A stretch of DNA of 33,901 nucleotides, taken from Lachnospiraceae bacterium. GTDB taxonomy: Bacteria; Bacillota; Clostridia; Lachnospirales; Lachnospiraceae. Location of the stretch: NCBI GenBank assembly GCA_022774505.1, contig JALFLW010000120.1:1-33901 (forward strand). Direction: 5' to 3'. This document shows positions 8,365-16,348 of the stretch, one piece after another. The notes beneath the pieces were generated by a model. The model worked only from the letters and a program-made list of their open reading frames with translations. It had not been told where the DNA came from and made no database searches. Made by a program: the position numbers and the translations under genes. Position 1 is the first letter of the stretch. Every line of letters starts with the position of its first letter.

Positions 8365-9795
8365 TTAGCAGCTCTCATCTTTCATCGAAATTTTCAAAAG
8401 CTCCTTATCCTTGCCTCCAAGCTTCGGTGTACTCCGGTCTGCCAGACTTTCATACGGCTTCTGCACCATAATACTCTGATATGCCGGACGGATGATCTTG
8501 TCTACATTGATAAGCTCTTCCATACGATGTGCACTCCATCCGACAATACGTGCCATTGCAAAGATCGGTGTAAACAATTCCGTCGGTATTCCAAGCATAG
8601 TATATACAAATCCACTATAGAAATCCACATTGGCACTTACACCCTTGTAGATGGCACACTCTTCACCGATCACCTCCGGTGCGATCCTTTCGATCATCGA
8701 ATAAAGCGCAAAGTTTTTATTTTCATGTTTTTCCTTGGCGAGCCTCTCCACAAATCCCTTGAAAGCTACCGCACGAGGATCTGAAATAGAATATACGGCA
8801 TGTCCCATTCCATAAATCAGACCTCTGTGATCAAAGGCTTCCTTATGAAGGATCTTTTTAAGATATGCCCTCACCTCGTCCTCATCTGTGGTATCCTTAA
8901 CATGCTCCTTGATATCCCGCATCATTTCCACTACTTTGATGTTTGCTCCACCATGCTTTGGCCCTTTCAGAGAAGAAAGTGCTGCGGCAATGACAGAATA
9001 TGTGTCTGAACCGGCCGAAGTGACCACTCTTGTGGTGAATGTAGAATTATTTCCACCACCGTGTTCCATATGAAGGACCAGTGCCATATCAAGAACCTTT
9101 GCTTCCAGATCTGTATATTTCTTATCCGGACGAAGCATTCTCAGGATATTCTCTGCTGCAGAAAGATTGTCATCCGGACGATGGATATAAAAGCTCTCAT
9201 CTCTCTCATAATGATTATATGCGTGATAGCCATACACAGACAGCATCGGGAATACACTGATCAGCATCAGACACTGTGCCAGCACATTCTCCAGACTGAT
9301 ATCAGACACCTTTTCATCATAGGATGCCAGCGTCAATACACTCTTTGTCAATGAATTCATGATATCATGACTCGGTGCTTTCATGATTACATCACGCACA
9401 AAGTTCGTTGGCAGTCTGCGGTTCTTTGCCAGTATCTTACTAAACTCTCTTAATTCATCCTTTGTAGGAAGATTTCCAAACAGAAGAAGATACGTGATCT
9501 CCTCAAAACCAAACCGCTTATCATTTCTCATTCCATTTGTCAGATCATAAATATTGTAACCGCGGTAAAAGAGCTGACCGTCACACGGAATAACCTTTCC
9601 ATCCACGATATCACTTGCCTTGATCAAAGAAATATTCGTGATCCCGGAAAGTACACCCTTTCCATTTTTGTCACGCAGTCCGCGCTTCACCCCATATTCA
9701 GCAAACAGACTGCTGTCGATCGAATTATTCTGAATGCATACATCTCTGTACTTCTGTGTAAAATCATCCATCATCTTTTCAAAATTGTCCTGCAC
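8365..9795 (-). CDS. Citrate synthase
   Basis: Condenses acetyl-CoA and oxaloacetate to citrate; in anaerobic clostridia it feeds 2-oxoglutarate and glutamate synthesis. The catalytic triad is visible: His in [17 protein letters not shown], His in [14 protein letters not shown] and Asp in [32 protein letters not shown] is another citrate synthase hallmark. I set the start at the GTG at 9795 because GGAAGGG lies 7 bases before it; the open frame continues upstream over the marR end without a ribosome site. It follows marR by 37 bases, so MarR probably controls it. The N-terminus is longer than in short bacterial citrate synthases, as usual for this clostridial branch (about 475 residues). Confidence 0.93.
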   Translation of the reverse strand: MQDNFEKMMDDFTQKYRDVCIQNNSIDSSLFAEYGVKRGLRDKNGKGVLSGITNISLIKASDIVDGKVIPCDGQLFYRGYNIYDLTNGMRNDKRFGFEEITYLLLFGNLPTKDELREFSKILAKNRRLPTNFVRDVIMKAPSHDIMNSLTKSVLTLASYDEKVSDISLENVLAQCLMLISVFPMLSVYGYHAYNHYERDESFYIHRPDDNLSAAENILRMLRPDKKYTDLEAKVLDMALVLHMEHGGGNNSTFTTRVVTSAGSDTYSVIAAALSSLKGPKHGGANIKVVEMMRDIKEHVKDTTDEDEVRAYLKKILHKEAFDHRGLIYGMGHAVYSISDPRAVAFKGFVERLAKEKHENKNFALYSMIERIAPEVIGEECAIYKGVSANVDFYSGFVYTMLGIPTELFTPIFAMARIVGWSAHRMEELINVDKIIRPAYQSIMVQKPYESLADRSTPKLGGKDKELLKISMKDESC

Positions 9796-9832
9796 AATAT
9801 CACCCTTCCTTCCTAAAAAACAATTAACTGTT

Positions 9833-10267
9833 TCATTCCATCGCATCTGAAATATTCTGGTGTATCTTATGAGCAACATTTTGAATGATCTGAAGCTCCT
9901 CCTCGCTAATCCCCCTGAATATTGCCTGAAACATTTCCCCCTGACATTTTCTTGCCATTTCCAGGATCGGTACGGCCTCCGGCTGTACCGTCAGATGAAT
10001 GAACCGTCTGTCCTGATCATCATACTGTTTTTTCAGATAACCTCTGCTCAGCAGATCATCAATTGATTTTGACACATTTGATTTGGTAAAATGAAAGATC
10101 CTTACCAGATCCTTTGCAGTATTGCTGCTGCCATGCGAATCAAAAAAAAGCAGGATACGAACCTCCAAAAGCGTCATATGAAATTGTTCAGTAATTTGGG
10201 AATATACAGCTTCCTGATACTTTTTAAAATATTGACCACTTAATAATTGTTCAATCCTGTCATCCAT
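9833..10267 (-). CDS. MarR-family transcriptional regulator
   Basis: Small dimeric winged-helix repressor of 144 residues. The recognition region reads SNTAKDLVRIFHFTKSNVSKSIDDLLSRGYL, followed by the wing QYDDQDRRFIHLTV; both are typical of MarR proteins. GGGAG lies 7 bases before the ATG at 10267; the ATG at 10288 lacks a site. The gene leads a transcript with citrate synthase and endonuclease IV. Its own promoter carries a dyad and a long-spaced direct repeat, which suggests autoregulation and control of citrate synthase. Ligand unknown. Confidence 0.92.
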   Translation of the reverse strand: MDDRIEQLLSGQYFKKYQEAVYSQITEQFHMTLLEVRILLFFDSHGSSNTAKDLVRIFHFTKSNVSKSIDDLLSRGYLKKQYDDQDRRFIHLTVQPEAVPILEMARKCQGEMFQAIFRGISEEELQIIQNVAHKIHQNISDAME

Positions 10268-10301
10268 AATGATCTCCCTATCCCACATATCATTGGTAAT
10301 T

Positions 10302-10377
10302 TATCTGCCTGCGGACAGTTCACTTTAGAACTATTATATCAGAATTTCATTTTATCGTCAATTCTATCTGCCTGCGG
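10302..10377 (-). promoter_or_regulatory. marR-citrate synthase promoter with candidate operators
   Basis: On the minus strand TTGACG (10356-10361) and TATAAT (10333-10338) are 17 bases apart. Just downstream of the -10 lies the inverted repeat AGTTCACTTTAGAACT (10317-10332), a likely MarR operator. In addition TATCTGCCTGCGG occurs twice in direct orientation (10302-10314 and 10365-10377), exactly 63 bases apart, flanking the promoter. Confidence 0.8.
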
Positions 10378-10404
10378 TAATTCTAAAGCTTTTATAAAGT
10401 CAAA

Positions 10405-10428
10405 AGGGCAAAACCGGCGTTTTGCCCT
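10405..10428 (-). terminator. AGGGCAAAAC-type stem-loop (second, distal terminator)
   Basis: AGGGCAAAAC, loop CGGC, GTTTTGCCCT: a perfect 10-bp stem. On the minus strand it is followed by TTTTGACTTT. With the stem at 10497-10524 it makes a tandem terminator between the yfcE-like gene and the marR promoter. A further hairpin, AGAATTGC-TTC-GCAATTCT (10432-10450), lies between them. Confidence 0.75.
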
Positions 10429-10496
10429 CCAAGAATTGCTTCGCAATTCTCGCTGATTTTCCTTTATGCTGCGAGCATTTTCATATATACTCCAAA

Positions 10497-10524
10497 AGGG
10501 CAAAACCTCACAGCGTTTTGCCCT
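10497..10524 (-). terminator. AGGGCAAAAC-type stem-loop terminator after yfcE-like gene
   Basis: The same 10-bp arms AGGGCAAAAC / GTTTTGCCCT with an 8-base loop. On the minus strand the stem is followed by TTTTGG. It sits 13 bases past the stop of the phosphodiesterase gene. Confidence 0.8.
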
Positions 10525-10536
10525 TCAGATCTTATA

Positions 10537-11079
10537 TCAATTCAGATATACCGGAACAAAGTCGACGTTTCCGTGCTCTATATTCATTACCAGATAGGAA
10601 GGCTGATGCCCCGGCTGTCTGGGCTGGGATATACTTCCGGGATTTACGACATATACTCCGTCTCTCTGTTCTATATGAGGAATATGAGTATGACCACACA
10701 CAACAATCTGTACATCATTGGCCCGTGCCATCTCACTCATATTTCCAATGCTGTCAAAGCCTGCATATTGATGACCATGCGTCAGCAGTATGCGGTATCC
10801 GTCAATCTCCACGATCTTTGACAAGGGCATCCCGCTTAAACTGCTGTCGCAATTTCCCCTCACCATATCCACGGGAACTCCTGCCAGATCACAGATCACC
10901 TGCGGATCACATTGAAAATCACCTGCATGCAGCATTCTACAGTGAGTTCCCCTCATATTGGCAACCGCTTTTCTCAGATTGTCATTCCGGCCATGAGAGT
11001 CACTGACGATCAATATTTTTTTCTGACCTGATCCTGCCATATCGATCCCACATTCCTTTCTATCCTGTTTTTCGTACAT
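10537..11079 (-). CDS. YfcE/MJ0936-family metallophosphoesterase
   Basis: Small calcineurin-like phosphodiesterase of 180 residues, probably with two metal ions. Motifs: VSDSHG, HAGDF, RGNCD, THGHQY, CGHTHIP and NPGSIS, all in the family's order and spacing. Family members act on model phosphodiesters in vitro; the natural substrate is usually unknown. It follows rdgB by 23 bases and is probably in one transcript with it, a common pairing in Firmicutes. An ATG at 11040 (MAGSGQKK) could be the real start, since the first 13 residues precede the conserved fold; I kept the longer form because CAGG lies 6 bases before it. Confidence 0.9.
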   Translation of the reverse strand: MYEKQDRKECGIDMAGSGQKKILIVSDSHGRNDNLRKAVANMRGTHCRMLHAGDFQCDPQVICDLAGVPVDMVRGNCDSSLSGMPLSKIVEIDGYRILLTHGHQYAGFDSIGNMSEMARANDVQIVVCGHTHIPHIEQRDGVYVVNPGSISQPRQPGHQPSYLVMNIEHGNVDFVPVYLN

Positions 11080-11102
11080 ATATAACCTGCAGCTTTCTTT
11101 GT

Positions 11103-11705
11103 TCAGACAATTTTATATTCTTTCATCTTTTCATACATAGCAGTCAATGCACGGCCGCGGTGGCTGATCTTATTCTTTTCTTCGGGAGGCAGCTGTGCTG
11201 TTGTGCAGCCAAGCTCCGGCACATAGAAAATAGGATCATATCCAAATCCGTTTTCTCCCTTTTCACTATATCCGATCTGCCCCTCAACCACTCCCCGGCA
11301 GGTAAAGCTTCTGCCATCCGGAAAGACACAGGCGATCACACAGACAAACCGGGCACTTCTGTCATCCCCCTCCACATCCTTCAAAAGCTCTATAATATGA
11401 TTATTCTTCACCGTATATGGTGTATCCTCTCCCATATAACGGGCTGAGTAGATCCCCGGTGCCTTGTCGAGAGCATCCACCTCCAGTCCCGAATCATCCG
11501 CCAGTACGATCTGTCCGGTAATCTCTGAAATCTTACGTGCTTTTATCAGAGCATTCTCCTCAAATGTACTGCCATCCTCGATAATCTCCACATTCTGTAA
11601 ACCTTCATCCTTTAATGAAGAAAATACAATATCCTCTCCCTGAAGGATCTGACGAAACTCCTTCATTTTTCCTTCATTCCCGGTTGCTACGATTATTTTT
11701 TTCAT
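11103..11705 (-). CDS. rdgB: XTP/dITP diphosphatase (non-canonical purine NTP pyrophosphatase)
   Basis: Removes ITP, dITP and XTP from the nucleotide pool. The N-terminus IIVATGNEGKMKEFRQIL is the RdgB/HAM1 nucleotide-binding signature; EDGSTFEENALIKARK, LADDSGLEVDAL, PGIYSARYMGED, ENGFGYDPIFYVPE and ISHRGRAL follow in order. The length of 200 residues is standard. GGAGG lies 5 bases before the ATG at 11705, so I rejected the frame start at 11717. The leader between this gene and the amidase contains four stem-loops. Confidence 0.96.
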   Translation of the reverse strand: MKKIIVATGNEGKMKEFRQILQGEDIVFSSLKDEGLQNVEIIEDGSTFEENALIKARKISEITGQIVLADDSGLEVDALDKAPGIYSARYMGEDTPYTVKNNHIIELLKDVEGDDRSARFVCVIACVFPDGRSFTCRGVVEGQIGYSEKGENGFGYDPIFYVPELGCTTAQLPPEEKNKISHRGRALTAMYEKMKEYKIV

Positions 11706-11723
11706 GATAACCTCCATTCCGCA

Positions 11724-11848
11724 GACGCTTAGCGTCGAAGGACCGCGAGCAAAATGTCAGATTTTGCTCTGCGATCAAGGCTACTTTGTGGCGCCTGCGA
11801 CACAAATAGTCCGTGCGAAAAATACTGCATCAGCAGGATTTTTCACAC
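11724..11848 (-). other. Run of four stem-loops in the amidase-rdgB intergenic region
   Basis: Four inverted repeats follow each other: GACGC-TTA-GCGTC (11724-11736); GAGCAAAAT...ATTTTGCTC extended by CGC/GCG (11744-11773); TTTGTG...CACAAA (11785-11806); and GTG.GAAAAAT...ATTTTTC.CAC with an inner pairing (11813-11848). None has a clear U-tract on the minus strand, so a simple terminator is unlikely. The region may be an RNA leader for rdgB or a local repeat cluster. No coding potential seen. Confidence 0.6.
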
Positions 11849-11906
11849 TAATATCCTCTTTTCTGATAGCATTATTTTTTATTCTGCAGCCCCACCCTCA
11901 CATCTG

Positions 11907-13013
11907 CTATGGAAGCTGCAGGCTTTCTTTCACTCCGTTATATATTCCCTCGGCAATCCTCTGCCGGTTTTTCTCTTTTCTAAGATAATCCATATCCGAC
12001 TTATTCGTCATATACCCGGTCTCAACGATCGTAACCGGCACCTTGGAATGATGCATCAGATACAAATGATCCCTCTTTATTTTCTTGCGCCGTTTTCTCC
12101 CTGTCAGACTGCATACATTTTTCAGGATATTCTCCGCGAGATCTTTACTTGACACTCCATTGACCGTCGTCTGTCTCCGGCTTGAATATAATGTCTCGAT
12201 TCCTCTGGCGGTAGTCTCCGTCTGATCCGAAACATTACAATGTATACTCACGAATGCATCTGCCTTCACATCATTCGCCAGAGAAACTCTGTCTTTTTTG
12301 GAAACTTCTCTGTCATCAAGCCTCGTATAATATGCCTTTACATTTGTCCTATCCAGAATATCCTTCAGCGTATAAACCAGCTTTAACGTATATTCCTTTT
12401 CCCTGTATTTCCAGCCGACAGAACCTCCTCCCTTGTCACTGCCTCCATGTCCCGCATCCACTACCAGCACATGCTCATAGACTTCGGAGGGTCTGCGAAG
12501 CACAATATAAAAAGCTTCCTCTGTCTCAAAAAGCTCTGTTTCGTAGACATGATCCATTCGAAACAGGTATCTGGCGCTGTCCCCTTTATGATACAGTTTA
12601 CTCCAATTCACAAGCAAAGTACCTGTTTTTCCTTTTTCATTATAAACAAGCTTTATCTGATCTTTTTTATATTTTTTTACCGATCTGCCACGAAGCCTCA
12701 ACGTCAGTTTTCTCGTCATATAATCATTATCCAGACGCGCACTGACCGCCTGCCCCGTAGCCACCTTTTTTATTTCAATATAACGCTTTCCCAGCTTCTT
12801 TATATCATCCTTCTGTACACTATGAGCCTCTACATGCTCAATATTTGCCAGGCTCTGCGTCTTTGGATCATGAGACGTCCCTGTCCCACTGCTGTCTGTG
12901 CCTTTGACCGCTCCCTGTCTTCCGGCATAGCTGACCGCCAGACTGATCACCAGCACAAATACCAGCATGCCGATACTGTGCAGTGCCAGTTTTCTCCATT
13001 CCCGTATCTCCAA
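11907..13013 (-). CDS. N-acetylmuramoyl-L-alanine amidase (Amidase_3), membrane-anchored
   Basis: Peptidoglycan hydrolase that cuts the bond between N-acetylmuramic acid and L-alanine. The N-terminus has a single hydrophobic segment (residues about 13-30) and acts as signal peptide or anchor. A linker and a beta-rich domain (about 45-160) precede the catalytic domain: zinc ligands in VVDAGHGGSDKG, in the Glu of KYREKEYTLKL, and in FVSIHCNVSD; catalytic Glu in VTIVETGYMTNKSD. The TTG start follows GGGGGG; no good ATG exists before the membrane segment. It is followed by rdgB 200 bases later and preceded by the MITE-like element. Confidence 0.92.
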   Translation of the reverse strand: MEIREWRKLALHSIGMLVFVLVISLAVSYAGRQGAVKGTDSSGTGTSHDPKTQSLANIEHVEAHSVQKDDIKKLGKRYIEIKKVATGQAVSARLDNDYMTRKLTLRLRGRSVKKYKKDQIKLVYNEKGKTGTLLVNWSKLYHKGDSARYLFRMDHVYETELFETEEAFYIVLRRPSEVYEHVLVVDAGHGGSDKGGGSVGWKYREKEYTLKLVYTLKDILDRTNVKAYYTRLDDREVSKKDRVSLANDVKADAFVSIHCNVSDQTETTARGIETLYSSRRQTTVNGVSSKDLAENILKNVCSLTGRKRRKKIKRDHLYLMHHSKVPVTIVETGYMTNKSDMDYLRKEKNRQRIAEGIYNGVKESLQLP

Positions 13014-13058
13014 TCTATTTATCCCCCCAGACCACTTCTCCGTATCGTCTTATTTTCC

Positions 13059-13221
13059 TAACTAAGACTTTCCACACCCAAATCCGTAAGTGACAAGACG
13101 ATTTTTTAGTCACCGCTCACGGATTTAAAAGTACTTGGAAAGGCAAAATGCTATTGTATGCAAGCGGACATAAGACATATTCTGGGTATATATCGGTTTT
13201 GGGTGTGGGAAGTCTTAGTAA
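13059..13221. mobile_element. MITE-like element, copy B (complete, about 157 bp)
   Basis: The ends are inverted repeats: ACTAAGACTTTCCACACCCA at the left and its complement with one mismatch at the right (13198-13219). TAA at 13059-13061 and 13219-13221 may be a 3-bp target duplication. Inside is the hairpin AATCCGT...ACGGATT (13081-13124) and the block AGGCAAAATGCTATT, both shared with copy A and copy C. It is too short to code for a transposase and contains no credible open frame, so it is non-autonomous. It occupies most of the 312-base gap between cysK and the amidase gene. Confidence 0.8.
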
Positions 13222-13236
13222 AATAATATACGAAAA

Positions 13237-13275
13237 ACACAGGTCATACCCTTTTATCAGGAGTACGACCTGTGT
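13237..13275 (-). terminator. cysK intrinsic terminator
   Basis: ACACAGGTCATAC (13237-13249) pairs with GTACGACCTGTGT (13263-13275), with one G-U pair. On the minus strand the stem is followed by TTTTT. It lies 50 bases past the cysK stop. Confidence 0.88.
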
Positions 13276-13325
13276 CTGTTTATCCATGAATTGTTTGGTC
13301 TGCGTTTCCAGGATCAACGATTTGA

Positions 13326-14261
13326 TCAGTCTGCGAAAAGCTGTGTGGACAGATATCTGTCACCTGAATCCGGCAGAAGTGCCACAATGACCTTTCCTTT
13401 GTTCTCCGGACGTGCTGCCAGGATTGTTGCTGCTTTTAATGCAGCACCTGATGAAATACCAACCAGGATTCCCTCGCTCTGTGCAAATTTTCTGCCCTCT
13501 ACAAAGGCATCATCGTTTGCTATCAGAAGAATCTCATCATATACATCTGTATTCAGTACCTTTGGCACAAAGCCTGCTCCGATTCCCTGAATCTTATGAG
13601 CTCCCGGTGTTCCACCGGAAAGAACAGGACTGGTCTCAGGCTCTACTGCTACGATCTTGACATTCGGATTCTGCTCCTTTAAATACTCGCCGATACCGGT
13701 GATCGTTCCGCCCGTACCTACACCTGCTATGAAAATATCTACTTTTCCATCTGTCTGATCCCAGATCTCCGGGCCGGTTGTTGCCTTATGTGCTGCCGGA
13801 TTGGCAGGATTATCGAACTGTCCGAGGATGATAGATCCCGGTGTATTTGCCTGAAGCTCCTCTGCCTTTGCGATAGCTCCCTTCATTCCCTTTGCTCCTT
13901 CTGTCAGAACAAGCTCTGCTCCATACGCCTTCAGTAATGTACGACGTTCAATACTCATGGTATCCGGCAGAGTAAGTACCGCATGATATCCTTTTGCCGT
14001 AGCTACAGCAGCCAGACCAATACCGGTATTACCGGATGTCGGCTCAATGATGGTTGCACCCGGCTTTAAGATTCCCTTCTTTTCAGCGTCCTCGATCATT
14101 GCCAGACTGATACGGTCCTTTACGGAACCTGTCAGGTTCAGATATTCCAGCTTCGTCAGGATCGTTGCATCCTTAACGCCTGCTGCCTCACTGTATTTGC
14201 TCGCCTTTAATATCGGTGTTCCTCCGATCAGTTCTACTGCACTCTCTTTGATCTTAGCCAT
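13326..14261 (-). CDS. cysK: Cysteine synthase A (O-acetylserine sulfhydrylase)
   Basis: PLP enzyme that makes cysteine from O-acetylserine and sulfide. The PLP lysine is Lys48 in [13 protein letters not shown]; the substrate loop [11 protein letters not shown], the phosphate-binding [15 protein letters not shown] and the C-terminal [12 protein letters not shown] are all typical of CysK. The length of 311 residues is normal. The ATG at 14261 follows AAGGAGG by 8 bases. It is transcribed from its own promoter, which carries a perfect dyad over the -35 region, and has its own terminator, so it is a single-gene unit. The 5' leader is about 135 bases and contains further small hairpins. Confidence 0.96.
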   Translation of the reverse strand: MAKIKESAVELIGGTPILKASKYSEAAGVKDATILTKLEYLNLTGSVKDRISLAMIEDAEKKGILKPGATIIEPTSGNTGIGLAAVATAKGYHAVLTLPDTMSIERRTLLKAYGAELVLTEGAKGMKGAIAKAEELQANTPGSIILGQFDNPANPAAHKATTGPEIWDQTDGKVDIFIAGVGTGGTITGIGEYLKEQNPNVKIVAVEPETSPVLSGGTPGAHKIQGIGAGFVPKVLNTDVYDEILLIANDDAFVEGRKFAQSEGILVGISSGAALKAATILAARPENKGKVIVALLPDSGDRYLSTQLFAD

Positions 14262-14366
14262 AATAACGTCCTCCTTCATTCTCTAAACCTTCTGATTTTC
14301 TGATCTCTGTACTTCAGATTTCTTTCTGAAATACAAATAAATCAGCCGTTTTTCTTTATTTATACT

Positions 14367-14389
14367 ATTCATACCGTGTTTGTATGAAT
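14367..14389 (-). promoter_or_regulatory. Second dyad in the cysK leader
   Basis: ATTCATAC (14367-14374) and GTATGAAT (14382-14389) form a perfect 8-bp inverted repeat with a 7-base spacer, just downstream of the expected transcription start. It may be a second operator or an RNA hairpin. Confidence 0.45.
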
Positions 14390-14404
14390 TGATTTTATAA
14401 TGGT

Positions 14405-14441
14405 ATTATATTCCTTCAATTCCTATCTGTCAATAGGAATT
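14405..14441 (-). promoter_or_regulatory. cysK promoter with CymR-like operator
   Basis: On the minus strand TTGACA (14428-14433) and TATAAT (14405-14410) are 17 bases apart. The -35 box sits inside the perfect inverted repeat AATTCCTAT-N6-ATAGGAATT (14418-14441). In Firmicutes, cysK is commonly repressed by the Rrf2-family regulator CymR at AT-rich dyads of this kind; assignment here is by inference. Confidence 0.85.
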
Positions 14442-14454
14442 TATAAATTCTTTG

Positions 14455-14955
14455 TTAAAACCGGCTGATCTCCTCTGATTCATCATCGCTCTTACGGATC
14501 TCGCGGATGACCACATCATATTTGATCCCGTTTTCCAGTTCGACCGTGACGGTATCTCCCACACAGTGCTTTAGAAGGCAGCGTCCCATCGGTGATTCAA
14601 TACTGATCATATTATTCATGACATCAGCACGGATTGTTGTGACGATCTTATACTCCTCCTCGCAGTCATCCTCCGGCACATATACCACAACCGTATCATT
14701 CAGGCCCAGTTCTTCCTCTCCCGCATCATCCTCTACGATCTGTGCTGTCTTGATCATTCTTTCCAAATAACGGATCCTACTCTCATTACGGTTCTTTACC
14801 TTTTTGGCAGCCTTGTACTCAAAGTTCTCACTGAGATCTCCCTGTGCTCTCGCCTCCTTAACATCCTCCAGAGCTTCCTTGCGTACCACCAGCTTACGAT
14901 GCTCCAGCTCCTTTTCCATCTTCTCCACATCCTGTCTGGTCAAACGGTCATACAT
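14455..14955 (-). CDS. greA: Transcription elongation factor GreA
   Basis: Rescues backtracked RNA polymerase by stimulating transcript cleavage. The N-terminal half is the antiparallel coiled coil, with the conserved stretch ARAQGDLSENFEYKAAKK at its tip, including the acidic pair needed for cleavage. The C-terminal FKBP-like domain contains NNMISIESPMGRCLLKH. The length of 166 residues is slightly above the usual 158. GAGGAGG lies 5 bases before the ATG. The gene ends right at the cysK promoter with no terminator between, so greA transcripts may read into cysK. Confidence 0.95.
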   Translation of the reverse strand: MYDRLTRQDVEKMEKELEHRKLVVRKEALEDVKEARAQGDLSENFEYKAAKKVKNRNESRIRYLERMIKTAQIVEDDAGEEELGLNDTVVVYVPEDDCEEEYKIVTTIRADVMNNMISIESPMGRCLLKHCVGDTVTVELENGIKYDVVIREIRKSDDESEEISRF

Positions 14956-14993
14956 ATTTTATCCTCCTCATATAATAAGTCTTAGTTAATAAA

Positions 14994-15022
14994 AATATAA
15001 TTCCCATTGACAGGTGCGTCAA
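14994..15022 (-). promoter_or_regulatory. Candidate greA promoter overlapping the purA terminator
   Basis: TTGACG (15017-15022) and TATATT (14994-14999) are 17 bases apart on the minus strand. The -35 box lies in the descending arm of the terminator hairpin and the -10 box lies at its U-tract. Confidence 0.55.
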
Positions 15023-15030
15023 TGGGAATT
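14999..15030 (-). terminator. purA intrinsic terminator
   Basis: AATTCCCATTGAC pairs with its complement GTCAATGGGAATT through a short loop. On the minus strand it is followed by ATATTTTTATT. It ends the purF-purB-purA transcript. Confidence 0.85.
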
Positions 15031-15054
15031 TCACATTTGTATTCTAATGAAGGA

Positions 15055-16332
15055 TTAGCGATAAATGATCTCACTTCTCTTTGGTCCGTTAGATACCATT
15101 GTGATCGGTACTCCGATCTCTTTCTCGATAAACTCGATATAACGGCGGCAATTCTCAGGAAGCTTATCATACTCTGTAATACCTCTGATATCACAATTCC
15201 ATCCCGGCAGTGTCTCATAAACCGGTTTTGCTTTTGCAAGCTTTGCCGTAACCGGGAAGTCCTTTACTACTTCGCCATCGATCTCATAGCCGACACATAC
15301 AGGAATCTCTTTGAGATAGCCAAGACAGTCAAGCACGGTAAGTGCAACCTCTGTAGCTCCCTGGATCTGGCAGCCGTACCGTGATGCTACCGCATCAAAC
15401 CATCCCATACGACGTGGACGTCCTGTAGTGGCACCGTACTCTCCGCCGTCTCCACCGCGCTTACGCAGCTCCTCAGCCTCGACTTCATCATGGATCTCAC
15501 TGACAAACTCACCGGCTCCTACAGCACTAGAGTATGCCTTTACAACCGTGACGATCCTCTTGATCTCATATGGAGGAATACCTGCTCCGATCGCACCATA
15601 TGCAGCCAGTGTGGAAGAAGATGTAACCATCGGATAGATACCATGATCCGGATCCTTCAGAGAACCAAGCTGTCCCTCCAAAAGGATTCCCTTACCTTCC
15701 TTGATCGCCTGACGAAGATATGCAGATACATCACAGACATATGGAGCAACCATATCACGATACTCATGAAGTGTATTTGACAGCTCGTCCGGATCAAGCT
15801 CCGGTTTATTGTAAAGATATTTCAAGGTAACATTTTTCTGCTCACAGATACGTGCGATCTTGTCCTTTAATACATCATCATCAAACAGTTCCGATACCTG
15901 GATACCGATCTTTGCATATTTATCTGAATAGAAAGGTGCAATACCGGACTTAGTAGATCCGAAGGATTTCTTGCCAAGACGCTCCTCCTCATACTGATCA
16001 AACAGGATATGATACGGCATCAGGATCTGTGCTCTGTCAGATACCAAAATCTTTGGCTTTGGCACTCCCTGCTCTACCAAAGAATTAACCTCTTTGAACA
16101 GATATGGAATATTGAGTGCAACACCGTTTCCGATCACGCTTGTGGTATGATTATAAAACACACCGGATGGCAGAAGATGCAGTGCAAATTTGCCATAATC
16201 ATTGATGATCGTATGACCGGCATTGCTTCCTCCCTGAAAACGTACGATGATATCTGATTTCTCACCCAGCATATCGGTGATCTTACCCTTTCCTTCATCG
16301 CCCCAGTTTGCTCCAACGATTGCTGTAACCAT
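15055..16332 (-). CDS. purA: Adenylosuccinate synthetase
   Basis: GTP-dependent joining of aspartate to IMP, the first committed step to AMP. The P-loop region GANWGDEGKGKITDML with the catalytic Asp, the QGGSNAGHTI substrate loop, GSTKSGIAPFYSDK, GTTGRPRRMGWFD and SNGPKRSEII are all diagnostic. The length of 425 residues is normal. The ATG at 16332 follows GGGGG by 6 bases; the longer frame start at 16344 is upstream of that site. It is read after purB with a 125-base gap containing two hairpins, and probably in the same operon. Confidence 0.97.
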   Translation of the reverse strand: MVTAIVGANWGDEGKGKITDMLGEKSDIIVRFQGGSNAGHTIINDYGKFALHLLPSGVFYNHTTSVIGNGVALNIPYLFKEVNSLVEQGVPKPKILVSDRAQILMPYHILFDQYEEERLGKKSFGSTKSGIAPFYSDKYAKIGIQVSELFDDDVLKDKIARICEQKNVTLKYLYNKPELDPDELSNTLHEYRDMVAPYVCDVSAYLRQAIKEGKGILLEGQLGSLKDPDHGIYPMVTSSSTLAAYGAIGAGIPPYEIKRIVTVVKAYSSAVGAGEFVSEIHDEVEAEELRKRGGDGGEYGATTGRPRRMGWFDAVASRYGCQIQGATEVALTVLDCLGYLKEIPVCVGYEIDGEVVKDFPVTAKLAKAKPVYETLPGWNCDIRGITEYDKLPENCRRYIEFIEKEIGVPITMVSNGPKRSEIIYR

Positions 16333-16348
16333 AATAGCCCCCATTTCT

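Noticed and set aside
13117-13317. Short frames inside the MITE-like element
   Set aside because: They cross the inverted repeats and the cysK terminator, lack ribosome sites and show no protein-like composition.
14262-14397. T-box or SAM/cysteine riboswitch in the cysK leader
   Set aside because: The leader has small hairpins but no T-box sequence (TGGNACC type), no recognisable S-box core and no terminator before the start codon; the dyad on the promoter explains regulation better.
14979-14988. AAGTCTTAGT near greA as a remnant of the MITE end
   Set aside because: Ten bases match the element's terminal repeat, but there is no extension of the match, so chance is the simpler explanation.
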